In this document: in pieces, positions 28,332-37,113 of the stretch | How positions within the stretch are numbered: the first letter of the stretch is position 1 | Layout of the letters: each line of letters opens with the position of its first letter | NCBI GenBank assembly: GCA_020975725.1 | Contig: QXJR01000003.1 | Coordinates: forward strand, 1,116,001-1,180,000 | Source of the DNA: Picocystis sp. L7 | Lineage: Eukaryota; Chlorophyta; Picocystophyceae; Picocystales; Picocystaceae | DNA length: 64,000 bases | Direction: 5' to 3' | The notes under the pieces: model-generated | The model's input: the letters and a program-made list of their open reading frames with translations, nothing else | Databases searched by the model: none | Told to the model about the DNA's origin: nothing | Translations under genes and position numbers: made by a program

Positions 28332-29969
28332 TCATTGCCCAGTGGGACCATTGCGGATAAAGTCTGCCCAGTAAGCCGGGAGAAGTTCGGCTAGAATATG
28401 GGGCTCGGTCTTTCTAGACATGGCGACTTCTAAAATCAAAACTTCTCCCAGCAGCTCCTCCACAGCTGTTCTGTTCTTCTCCATCAATGGACTAATGGTC
28501 GCAACTATGGCCTCAGCATCATCTTGTCCTATCCAAAGATGGTTGCGAATGGATGAGAACCCCCCAACAAGTGTGTCACTTAATGCAGAGACCTTCAAGG
28601 AAAGGAGTTCTTTCACTTTAGAAACTTCTCCTTCAATACTTGCGCATTTTTGTGCATCTCCCTGTGCTCTGCATGCTCGCGCGAACAGTCCTTTAAGAAG
28701 GTATTTGACTTGCTTTGCCCCATCGTCCACAGACAGTTGACTTAAGAGCCAGTCCTCCACTTTGTCACAGTCTTCTGTCCGTTGCCATAGACAGTGTGTC
28801 AAGAGGAGGCAGTCAAATTCGTTGACCTGACTTCTTCCATTGGTGTAAGCAGCGACTTTGAGCATTGCAACAGCTTTGACAAGCCTGCGATCTGAGACGT
28901 ACACAGGTGGTTCACATTTATCCTGCAAATAGGTCCGGAGGTCAGTGATGAGGTTGATCACGGTCTGAGGGACGGTGACCTTAGCAATTGCAGTCTTCCT
29001 TATTCCCTCAAAGTCTTCAACCAGCAAAACGGGTTCTTGCTCGTCATCCAGGGAGGGATTCACTGGCACTGCCTCCCCTTCTGTGGCCTGCTCAACGTCA
29101 TCATCTTCCAGGTCCACACCGGTTAACAATTCGTTCAATCCAGCTTCGGAAACCTGCCGCACAATCTTTCGAATGAGAAACCTGTCATAGAGGGCATCCA
29201 ATTCTTCGCTTTCAGGTAGCTCGTTGGAAGCCCCAACCAAGCACACCAGTGGTACCGGGATCCTCTTGTTCCCGTTGTCAAACAGCCGCTCATTCAATAT
29301 CGTAAGAATTGCGTTCAAAATGGCAGAGTTGGCTTTGAAGATTTCGTCCACAAAGGCGATGGATGCTTCCGGCAGGTATCCACGTGTCTGTCGCACATAT
29401 TGATCCATTTCGAGTCCCTTCATCGACAAGGGACCGAAAAGCTCTTCGGGCACCGAGAATCTCGTCAGCAGCCTTTCGAAGTAATTTCCTCTGCAAATCA
29501 TGCTCATTCTCCTTGCTAGTTCCGACTTGGCAGTTCCTGGCGGGCCGATGAACAGGATATGCTCTCGACAGAGGGTGGCCAGAAGCAGAAGCTTCACGTC
29601 TTTCTCCCTCTCGACCAAGCCCCTCTTTAGCAGCTTGGTGGCTCTCTCAATCCTTTCTTGGATTTGAACCACTTCTTCATCGAAATTCGTTTCTTCTTCC
29701 TGCTTATTTTTATGCCCTTGACCTGCATCTCGCACCCTCTGCAGCTCTTGCTCCACGGCACGTTGCACCTCCAATACTTCCTGCTCGATTTCCAGCTCCT
29801 GTTGCTCCCACGCGGGCATGTCGCCGCCTTGTGCACGGATGGATCGCTTCATTCTCTTTCCACATCCTCGTCCACGCGTCCTTGCAGCAAGGCAAGTGCG
29901 CTGGAGCGCAGCACGGTGCATGGCGCCTTCCATCAGCAGCTTCGCGCCTCTGCTTCTCCCACACAGCAT
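28332..29969 (-). CDS. MoxR-family AAA+ ATPase, RavA-like
   Basis: A 545-residue AAA+ protein. After a basic leader (to about residue 48, ...RSIRAQGG) and a coiled coil comes the ATPase: Walker A GPPGTAKS (142-149), Walker B AFVDE (205-209), sensor 1 GASNELPESEE (246-256) and YDRFLIRKIV with the arginine near 263. The block RFSVPEELFGPLSMKGL followed by GYLPEASIAFVDEIFK is characteristic of the RavA branch of MoxR proteins. The C-terminal part is longer than the AAA module, as in RavA. Start: ATG at 29969, with an alternative at 29921 (MHRAALQRTCLAARTR). Plastid or mitochondrial location is inferred. Probable partner: the VWA protein encoded at 23990-25690. Confidence 0.92.
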   Translation of the reverse strand: MLCGRSRGAKLLMEGAMHRAALQRTCLAARTRGRGCGKRMKRSIRAQGGDMPAWEQQELEIEQEVLEVQRAVEQELQRVRDAGQGHKNKQEEETNFDEEVVQIQERIERATKLLKRGLVEREKDVKLLLLATLCREHILFIGPPGTAKSELARRMSMICRGNYFERLLTRFSVPEELFGPLSMKGLEMDQYVRQTRGYLPEASIAFVDEIFKANSAILNAILTILNERLFDNGNKRIPVPLVCLVGASNELPESEELDALYDRFLIRKIVRQVSEAGLNELLTGVDLEDDDVEQATEGEAVPVNPSLDDEQEPVLLVEDFEGIRKTAIAKVTVPQTVINLITDLRTYLQDKCEPPVYVSDRRLVKAVAMLKVAAYTNGRSQVNEFDCLLLTHCLWQRTEDCDKVEDWLLSQLSVDDGAKQVKYLLKGLFARACRAQGDAQKCASIEGEVSKVKELLSLKVSALSDTLVGGFSSIRNHLWIGQDDAEAIVATISPLMEKNRTAVEELLGEVLILEVAMSRKTEPHILAELLPAYWADFIRNGPTGQ

Positions 29970-30212
29970 CCCATCGATGCCCTTTGCCCGAAGATATCGA
30001 TATAGGATCGAGATCTCTTCCCATCCGTTGTGTTCTCTTGAGACTCCGTACCCGGATCGTTCACACCCGACGCATTCCCCGGAAAATCGCGGTCTTTTGA
30101 CGGTCTTCCAAAGACCGTTCCAAGGAGCGCTTTTGGATCGATAAAAGACCGTGGAGACCGTCCCGGGCGAGGAGGGCGTGGGAACGTGTCGGCCAGTTCG
30201 AGGAAGCGAGGA
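29970..30212. promoter_or_regulatory. Bidirectional promoter, RavA-like / ClpR
   Basis: A 243-bp divergent intergenic region. At 29991-30022 it contains AAGATATCGATATAGG followed by ATCGAGATCTCTTCCC, a paired palindromic element similar to those ahead of the P450, Sec14 and ASCC2 genes. Further right, GGTCTTTTGACGG and GGTCTTCC are arranged around AAAGACCG words. Confidence 0.55.
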
Positions 30213-31186
30213 ATGGCGACGACGATGGCCGCAGCTGGCGCGCGCTTCCGTGCGATCCGTCGCGGCGATGGACTCCGTTCCAGGAGATGCGTGGTGACAC
30301 GTGCCGTGAGGGACTCACGGAGGGACGTGCGGACGCGTGCCGGACGAGAGACGCGCCTGGACGTACAGGCCGTGATTCCCATGCTGCAAGGCGACGCGAC
30401 GGAGCAAACACCGCCGGATTTGCCTTCCTTTCTTTTCAAAAACAGGATCGTATACTTGGTGCGTGGACAGATCCACGAATCGAGCGTGTCAGGCTCGCCG
30501 AATTGGTCCCCCGCGAGGACGCGTGGTGCGAAAACGGAGCGGACGCCGAAGGCGGACGACTGACCGAAGCTGATTCCTCGTCAATTGACGTCGTGACTTC
30601 GCTCGCATCCCGCGCTTCGTTCTTTCAGGGCATGTCCTTCGTACCTTCGGTGACCGAGTTGATCTTGGCGGAGCTGCTTTACTTGCAATACGAGGACGAG
30701 AAGAAACCGATTTTCTTGTATGTCAACTCGACGGGAACCACCAAAGGAGCTCAGAAACTGGCATACGACACGGAAGCGTTCGCGATATACGACACCATGC
30801 GGTACGTGAAGCCGCCCATTCACACGTTGTGTGTGGGGACTGCATGGGGGGAAGCAGCGATGCTGCTGGCCGCTGGCGAGCCCGGGAAGCGCGCTTCTTT
30901 GCCATCGGCCAGCATCATGATCAAGGAGCCCATACAGCTGTTTAGAGGGCAGGCAACGGACATAGACATCAAGCGCCAGGAAGTGCGCAACACCAAGGAG
31001 GAGGTTGTGGCCCTCCTGTCCAAGCACACTGAGCACCCCAAGGAGAAGATCGCCAAGGACATCCAGCGTCCGTTCTACATGAGTCCTGAGGAGGCAGTGG
31101 AGTACAACCTGATTGACGAGGTGTTGTATGCACAGAACGCTTCGGATGTGGTCAAGATGGTGACTAAAGTGGATGCAGGTTTGTAA
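30213..31186 (+). CDS. clpR: ClpR: non-proteolytic ClpP-like subunit of the plastid Clp protease; two exons
   Basis: Exon 1 is 30213-30458 and exon 2 is 30629-31186, separated by a 170-bp intron (30459-30628, GTGCGT...TTTCAG, phase 0). Splicing joins PSFLFKNRIVYL to GMSFVPSVTELILAELL, exactly rebuilding the ClpP/ClpR core. The product is 267 residues with a basic leader. The catalytic Ser region reads CVGTAWGEAAMLLAAG and the catalytic His position reads IMIKEP, so Ser and His are both replaced. This is the signature of ClpR1-like subunits of the plastid Clp ring. Role: structural subunit in stromal protein turnover. Start ATG at 30213 (MATTMAAAGARFRAIRR); an upstream ATG at 30186 is possible. 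Confidence 0.93.
30459..30628 (+). other. Spliceosomal intron in clpR
   Basis: 170 bp, begins GTGCGTGG and ends TTCTTTCAG, phase 0. Its removal restores the conserved protein core. The intron is partly open in the exon 2 frame, which is why that frame extends upstream with nonsense sequence. Confidence 0.92.
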
Positions 31187-31368
31187 CTCCCTTCCATCCT
31201 GCCCTCGACCTGGCTCCCCATCCCTTTCGAACCCGAATCGAACCGCCGATTGAACCGACACGTCCCCTTTCAAGACCTTCCCATTGAACCGGCGGCGCCG
31301 CCGGACAAATCGAAGGACGTCGCGACCGCCGACGCTTGTGCGCGCCGAACGCTTGCTTTCGTGCTGCG
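31187..31368. promoter_or_regulatory. Promoter of the nucleoplasmin-like gene
   Basis: The 182-bp spacer carries CCTTTCGAACCCG, CGATTGAACCG (31247-31257) and CCATTGAACCGG (about 31281). These are the same GGTTCAAT box family, in reverse, as at 52438-52461. Confidence 0.5.
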
Positions 31369-32043
31369 ATGGAGTTCTGGGCGCTGAATTTGGCGGCAGA
31401 CAACGAGGCCAGCTGCCAGGCGGACGGCATGACGGGTCTGCGACTCACCGGTGCAGCCATTCGCGACGGAATTGGCGGAGACGCGGTGGCCACCTTGCGC
31501 TGCAGTGTGGACGGCGGACCGCACATGGTGCTCTGCACGCTGCGCCGAGGCGGATGCGAACAGATTCAGCTGCACGCCAGCTTCAGCGAGGACGAAGACG
31601 TCGAGTTTCAATGCCAAGGGAACGCCACGCTCAGCGTCGTCGGATACCGATACCTCGTCGAAGATGACGATAGCGTGTCGGAATTCGAGTCGGAAGAGGA
31701 AGGCGAAGGCGTGCCGCAACTCGTGCCTGTAGACGACGAAAGGAATGTCAGGGATCCTTCAGAAGACGAAGAGACGGATTCCAGCGGTTCCGAAGACGGA
31801 GACCTAGAGCTGGATTCGGACGAGGAGCTGGACGAAGTGGACACCGAAGACGAGGAGAAGGATGGCACTGATCTCAAGGAAGGGGAGAGGGTGGGAAAGA
31901 GGGGAATAAAAGGCAAGGGTGGATGGGTCATGTTCAAAGACTCCAAGGACCAGGCCCTCTTCGAAGAAGTGGATGGGAGCGATATCGACAGCGAAGGCTT
32001 TGACACCTCGACCGGGGAGGACAGTGATGGTGGCGACGACTGA
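31369..32043 (+). CDS. Nucleoplasmin-like (NPL/HD2-type) acidic nuclear protein
   Basis: A 224-residue protein starting MEFWALNL, the typical opening of nucleoplasmin-like domains in plant HD2 proteins and FKBP39/46-type immunophilins. The N-terminal 100 residues form the beta domain (LRLTGAAIRDG, LRCSVDGGPHMVLCTL, TLSVVGYRYL). It is followed by long acidic tracts (EDEETDSSGSEDGDLELDSD and DEELDEVDTEDEEKDG), then a short basic patch KRGIKGKGG and a final acidic tail. No FKBP catalytic domain follows, so it is a histone-chaperone-like or HD2-like protein rather than a full nuclear FKBP. Nucleolar location is inferred. A GTAAGT site 10 bp after the stop might mark a 3'-UTR intron. Confidence 0.8.
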   Translation: MEFWALNLAADNEASCQADGMTGLRLTGAAIRDGIGGDAVATLRCSVDGGPHMVLCTLRRGGCEQIQLHASFSEDEDVEFQCQGNATLSVVGYRYLVEDDDSVSEFESEEEGEGVPQLVPVDDERNVRDPSEDEETDSSGSEDGDLELDSDEELDEVDTEDEEKDGTDLKEGERVGKRGIKGKGGWVMFKDSKDQALFEEVDGSDIDSEGFDTSTGEDSDGGDD

Positions 32044-32308
32044 CGAGGTAAGTCCGATGAATCAAGGCGAGGGGAATCAAGCGGGGGGATTCGTCTCACG
32101 TAGACATAGCACACCCAAATGCACACCCCACCTCCATTTCAGGATATCATTTATTTTTCAACTTTGCCAGAAGCTCGAGGATACAACTTGCTCTCACAGA
32201 GAACCAACATAGACACACTGGAGTCACCACATTTGTCATCCATCCGGCAAGGCCATTCACTCTCCCAAGACCGATGGTCTTCTTCGATCCATCTACGCTT
32301 AACCCCAC

Positions 32309-34303
32309 CTAACGATTATTACGATACAAGTAAATTGCGTAGAGAACCGTACAAGTGATCAACAGGTTCAAAAGACCCACCAACGCACCAGACCAACTGC
32401 TCTTTCTGGTCTTCCGAGCCTCCTCACCATAAGTGGCTACATCAAGAAGTATAGGCACATCTTTTACCGAGCGGTAGTGAGCGCTGTTTGACAAGTATTC
32501 GTTCTCCAGTCGAAGAAGCGACCACTGTGCCCTTCTCAACAGTTCCACCACTGCTAGTAGCGTCGTGGATACCGGGGCAGGCATCCCGTTCATCACCCCA
32601 CGGGGAGTAATCGTCAGTGCCCACGCAACTCGGCCAAACAGGTTGCTTAGCAATGCCCAGTAGTAAAAGCTAGTGTAGCGGTAAAGCCTCTTGGATCGCA
32701 GATGCCACTTGAAGCACCGCCATCCATCTGTGTTGGCTTCAAAGAGCCCCCAATCCATCAGAATATCCCACAAATAGGCATAGACAGTGCTTATGCAGAG
32801 CACAGAGAACCAAATTGATCGACCCAGACTCCAAGTTTCCATGTGTTGAAAATCCACTGAGGTATAATTCCCTACAGCAGCCAGGCAGGTTGCGGAGAGG
32901 GATGCCAGATACTTGCATGCATTCAGTAGATGGACTTTTCTATCAGGGTTTCCAGGTCCCGAGTCGTAGAAACGCCTCACACACTGTTGAAGTCGAAACC
33001 AATAAGGAAGTGCTGTGATGATGGGTGCGGAAAGTTCAAGTCCTTTCTCCTTCTTGTGCTCGCCGATGTGACGGAATGCTCCTGTCACATAGAACCTGGT
33101 AGTATAGTCCACATCTCTCAAAAAGATAGCCATCGATGTCAGAACATCAGCTATGTAGTTGTCAACAAATCTAACCTCCGGTCCGAAAGGAGCGATAACG
33201 ATCCTGGACAAGGATACATAAAAGTAGGTACGGGACTTGTGGTAAAAGACACCGCTTGGAGCTAACATAGCCAAGACCAAAAAAATTAGAAAAGCCAGTG
33301 GGTAGTATGATACCGGAATACCAAATGGTTCGTATCCAGTTCTAACGCTGGCCAGGAATAAAGCAAAGTCTGCGAGGAGGACGAGGCTTGCGTATGCGGC
33401 CAACCTCGAACCTCTCTCATAACCCAATTCTGTATAGGGATTTATGGACAAGATGTACGGATAGTTCAAGGATATCTCCTTCCAGATGAAGCAAAGCCCT
33501 GACCAGCACCACAGCCAAAGCAAAGGAATAAACAGAATGCGGTATACTGGAAGATTAGCTGTTATGGCTTTGGTACAGAATGGGCATATGTCCTTTGCAG
33601 GCGAGTAACCCGAAAGCCACAATATCACTGCAAGTGAGCATAGACATGCCCCCAAGAATATGCCCAAGGTTAAATGTGACTCCAATCCCAGTCGCCTTAT
33701 GTGACGTAAACTCCTCTGAGCTGCATCTAGGTCACCATTCTTAAAGTGTGTGGCATAGCACTGTTCTATCCTATCTGCTACGGTGTCTAGGTGTGACATT
33801 CCTTTGTAAAAATGTTGCTGTCGGAGCGACGTGCTATTCTGAAAGACCGAACCTGATGAGGCATCTCCGCACCTTTTGTGATACTTCTTCAAGGCTTTCA
33901 CAAACCCTGTGAAGTTGATCGAGCAAACTTGCTTCAAAGTGAGGCAATCCTGGTAAACCTCACGAAGGGCCACTTGGAGCGTCTCGCGGTGGTACTTTCT
34001 GAGTTTGACGATTGATTCCGGGTCCAACGACACCATACTTCGGGACTCGTGCATTCTAAACGCATCCGTGAGCAAGCTCTCGGCCCTTTCCTCGATATCT
34101 TGCATACGCACCGCAAAGTGCTGATTGACCGCTTCGATCTGCTTGTCGAATTCCTCATTGAATCCTCCATATGCCAGTGGTTGCGATACATCTTCCAGCG
34201 AAGCACACTCGACTTTGATCGCTTTGACGAGCCTCTTGTACTCTATGTAGCATTCTTCCCAACCCTTCACACGCGATGCCTGCAGGAACTTCCCGAACTT
34301 CAT
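32309..34303 (-). CDS. SPX-EXS phosphate transporter, XPR1/PHO1 family
   Basis: A 664-residue membrane protein. The N-terminal SPX domain begins MKFGKFLQASRV and includes KRLVKAIK and NFTGFVKALKKYHKRCG, the lysine cluster that binds inositol pyrophosphates. A set of transmembrane helices starts near residue 210 (LTLGIFLGACLCSLAVILWL). The C-terminal EXS domain contains TSFYYWALLSNLFGRVAWAL, RRAQWSLLRLENE and a final helix. In animals and plants such proteins export phosphate and sense phosphate status through SPX. Length matches XPR1-type members. It is intronless here. Subcellular site (plasma membrane or endomembrane) cannot be read from the sequence. Confidence 0.93.
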   Translation of the reverse strand: MKFGKFLQASRVKGWEECYIEYKRLVKAIKVECASLEDVSQPLAYGGFNEEFDKQIEAVNQHFAVRMQDIEERAESLLTDAFRMHESRSMVSLDPESIVKLRKYHRETLQVALREVYQDCLTLKQVCSINFTGFVKALKKYHKRCGDASSGSVFQNSTSLRQQHFYKGMSHLDTVADRIEQCYATHFKNGDLDAAQRSLRHIRRLGLESHLTLGIFLGACLCSLAVILWLSGYSPAKDICPFCTKAITANLPVYRILFIPLLWLWCWSGLCFIWKEISLNYPYILSINPYTELGYERGSRLAAYASLVLLADFALFLASVRTGYEPFGIPVSYYPLAFLIFLVLAMLAPSGVFYHKSRTYFYVSLSRIVIAPFGPEVRFVDNYIADVLTSMAIFLRDVDYTTRFYVTGAFRHIGEHKKEKGLELSAPIITALPYWFRLQQCVRRFYDSGPGNPDRKVHLLNACKYLASLSATCLAAVGNYTSVDFQHMETWSLGRSIWFSVLCISTVYAYLWDILMDWGLFEANTDGWRCFKWHLRSKRLYRYTSFYYWALLSNLFGRVAWALTITPRGVMNGMPAPVSTTLLAVVELLRRAQWSLLRLENEYLSNSAHYRSVKDVPILLDVATYGEEARKTRKSSWSGALVGLLNLLITCTVLYAIYLYRNNR

Positions 34304-35672
34304 GCGACGAACGGATCCGACTCACACTCAGCCTTCCTATCCTGCTTCGATCCTCTTCATGCGAAAAAGTTCGCTTTCGTGTGCTGCGACGGCGCAGCAG
34401 GACGTCTTCACCAGCTCGAGGTGTGCACGTGCTCTGACAGCTCCACAAGATTCCCTGAAAAGGACGTAAGATTCCCTTTCAATCGCTCCCGCTCCCTTTC
34501 GAAGGGTCGGTTTCGATCCGGGAAGATCCCCTTCTGCACCATAGGGATAGGTCTTCCGCGGCTCCTTCTTCCCCTCCGTCGAGAGTGGAACACGGTTGTG
34601 AAATGGTTGTGACCCGGGGGTGGAAAGCAGGCTACATGCCAGGATCGAGGTTCTCGAGGTCCTATCGAAGGCGGATTGGATTGTTGTCTTACGAACGGAA
34701 CAAGTGGAGAGGATTGGTGTGCATGTGCGCAGACCGGTGGTGCTTTTCTCCTTCCTGTCGCCACTCCTACCGTCCCTCCCGATCCATTCTAGTTTTCGGT
34801 TTGTTTTAGAACGATTGAACCGTCCAAGCTTCGGCGTATGGATGTTTGCTAAATAGATGGGAGAAAAACGAATCATGAATACGAACCACAATCATGTGGA
34901 TCACGTGCGTGCACGTGGATGAACACAACGATGCCTCGGGAAGGGAGGACCCCGTAGGATGGTGGTGGTGCGTTGGATCTTTTGCACACGTAGGGAAGAT
35001 CTGCAAGGGAGAGTGCAACGAAATCATCTCCCGCCATCTGAGCTATCGATTTTGACGGATTCCATCCTCTCGAAAAGAAGGTTCCCGGATGCGAAGATGG
35101 GAACCACGAGCAATCAAACACGAAGGAAGAGTTCACTTTCGATGGAGTGGATGGCCGAGAGGAGACATAGTTTTACTTGAATTGATTTCTATCGCCATCG
35201 TGACCGACACATTCCTTTCGAATGGTGCACACACGGTGACTTCGCTTGAGCTTTACACCCAGGGAGCGGCGCTTAGACATTCCATCCCTTTCTTGCCGAG
35301 ACCTGGTCACACCTTTCCGTTTCAGCTTCTTCACGTTCGACTCGAATTAGCAGCTCTTCTTTCGGAGGGAAGCGGCAACCCTCTCCCAACCCCCACGTGG
35401 GTCCCTTGGCCCCCGCCAGTCGGGCACCCACGTGATACGCCCCGGGGAGCTACCGGGGTGGTTTGGTGCCAGGGAGAGCTCTGATTGGTCGATCGAACCG
35501 ACGGTCTGAAGAGGTTGTCAAGTGTGGTGAGGGTGGAGGGTACCTTCTGCACCGTTCGTTCCAGGGGTAGGCACGTTGGAAGCACGAGGTAGAGCACGCC
35601 GAGACGACGCAGCCGCAGATTCAACCACTGCAAGCTCCACATAGCTGTACGTGAGCCCGGGACTAACCTCAT
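34304..35672. other. Intergenic region with palindromic words; no gene assigned
   Basis: About 1.4 kb. Left end: CCTTTCGAAGGGTCGG and GGTTTCGATCCGGG boxes, likely the promoter of the SPX-EXS gene. Around 35391-35460 there is a CACGTG-containing inverted pair (CCCCACGTGGG and CACCCACGTGATACG) and CCCCGGGGAGCTACCGGGG. On the minus strand, from about 35345 down to a stop at 35172, a very basic frame ends in MSKRRSLGVKLKRSHRV and more. It could be the last exon of a small basic protein, but I could not find its start. Confidence 0.35.
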
Positions 35673-36086
35673 ATGCCGAAGAGAGAGGGTCGTTGCGGGA
35701 ACAGCTGCAGAAGAAGCGTGGTGGAGGAAGATCCAGACACGTTCGGGGAGATGAACTGCGCATCGATCGATCCATACGGGATGCAGGATGTGGGGCCTTC
35801 TTCGGTGTGGACCGAGAACGTGGAAATGTCAGATGTGGCATGCCAGCGAGAAGAAACAGACGTGCACACGGGAGGGCTGCTGCCGTTGAACGTCATCCTC
35901 CAAAGACACCTGCAAGTCGTGGAGAGGCTGATCGAGCTTGAAGGCAAAAACCGCGCCCTTGCCCAGGAATTGATGCACCTGAAGCAAGAGAACCACCAGC
36001 TGAGGCATGGGCCCACGAACAATGCCATCGGCCCGCTTCATGGTCAGGGATGGGTGGGTAAAGTTGAAAATGTACGAGCTTCCTGA
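35673..36086 (+). CDS. Putative coiled-coil protein, possibly a first exon
   Basis: A 137-codon frame from an ATG with an acidic N-terminal half and a clear coiled coil (ERLIELEGKNRALAQELMHL, continuing KQENHQLR). The frame closes at 36086. About 20 bp further on, another frame (about 36095-36343) reads TTLSLLLDTDSGTFFTALDT and then ARGSSHLLSILLRLV, which looks like helical protein. An intron between them is suspected. The obvious donors (GTCAGG at 36043, GTAAAG at 36058) and acceptors (TAG at 36093, AAG at 36096) do not match in phase for joining these two frames, so the model is unresolved. Function unknown. Confidence 0.42.
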   Translation: MPKREGRCGNSCRRSVVEEDPDTFGEMNCASIDPYGMQDVGPSSVWTENVEMSDVACQREETDVHTGGLLPLNVILQRHLQVVERLIELEGKNRALAQELMHLKQENHQLRHGPTNNAIGPLHGQGWVGKVENVRAS

Positions 36087-36343
36087 TTCGTAGAAGATCC
36101 ACAACATTGTCCTTGCTGCTTGATACTGACTCGGGCACATTCTTTACTGCTTTGGACACGCTGTTCACATTCATCTCGCTATGTTTGAACGAAGCAGGCA
36201 AAGGGCGGGTATTGGGAAATGCAAGAGGAAGTTCCCATTTGCTGAGCATACTGCTGCGCTTGGTGGCCCCCATGGTGGACAGATTCCAAGACAACGCCGC
36301 GTGGCCCAGTAGTAGGAAGAACGGCTACTGCCGTGAAACGTAG

Positions 36344-36552
36344 ATTGCACGACCTACTTCTTCTTCTATGGAGGAAGCTTTTGCTGGACTAAAGAAGACA
36401 ACAATGCTACCATCAAACTCAGATTGTATTTACACAGACATTACATGCTCTCATACATTAACGCTTTTTCCTTCCGCCGAAAGTCTAGAATCCTTCCACC
36501 TAAAAACAAGAATCCTAAAATCTACTGGAGCCATTGATCCCCTTCTCATACA
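36344..36552. other. Short intergenic region
   Basis: About 210 bp of AT-richer DNA between the suspected end of the coiled-coil gene and the stop of the next minus-strand gene. No features seen. Confidence 0.5.
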
Positions 36553-37113
36553 CTAGTGACCGAGGTACACCGGGTTCCCAAGATTCACATCTTTGAACTT
36601 ACTACGGGACAAATAGATTTCCCTTGTCCGCAAGCTGGAAGCATCCAATGGGACCGAGGAACCCCAGCTGTCTTTGTCGATTTCATCTTGCCATTTGATG
36701 GAAAGTTCTGTGAACCGTCCAAGGCGTCTGACGGGTGACAGAGTCAGGTACTTTTCTCCTGGCAGGGAGCGTGCCAATGACCTTTGCTCCTTTGATTCCT
36801 TCGTTTGCACAGGCGATGAGGTGGTCGGGTTTGGCGTAGGGGGTGATTCTGGGGTGCCCGCGAAATCGATGGTGATGCTTCTACCTTCGAGCTGTGTTTT
36901 CTTCCTAGTGCTATCTTGGCCTTCCACGTCCGTGCTTGTTTCGATTGCTTCCTCCCTGGCCTCCGTTTTCTTTCTTCGATCCGGGGCCTCCTCTTCCGCG
37001 TCGCTCAAGTCGCCGAAGAAGCCAATCTCGTGTTCGGAGGCACCCAGGCTTTCTGTTCTTCCCAACTCTTCCGACAACGATCCTTCCCCTTCTTCGACCG
37101 CGGAACGCTCCAT
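36553..37113 (-). CDS. Acidic hypothetical protein
   Basis: 186 residues from the ATG at 37113; the frame is open further upstream but that part is Arg/Gly/Pro-rich and non-conserved in look. The N-terminal half is acidic and disordered (MERSAVEEGEGSLSEELGR, FFGDLSDAEEEAPDRRKK). The C-terminal third looks folded or motif-bearing: EKYLTLSPVRRLGRFTELSI, then KWQDEIDKDSWGSS and REIYLSRSKFKDVNLGNPV. The SPVRR-type site and acidic stretches suggest a nuclear or phospho-regulated protein, but I recognise no family. It is divergent from the gene at 38435. Confidence 0.6.
   Translation of the reverse strand: MERSAVEEGEGSLSEELGRTESLGASEHEIGFFGDLSDAEEEAPDRRKKTEAREEAIETSTDVEGQDSTRKKTQLEGRSITIDFAGTPESPPTPNPTTSSPVQTKESKEQRSLARSLPGEKYLTLSPVRRLGRFTELSIKWQDEIDKDSWGSSVPLDASSLRTREIYLSRSKFKDVNLGNPVYLGH

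Noticed and set aside
23990-29969. Reading the MoxR/VWA pair as CbbQ/CbbO Rubisco activase
   Set aside because: The ATPase block is RavA-type and longer than CbbQ; the VWA protein has the ViaA layout. The Rubisco link stays only an alternative.
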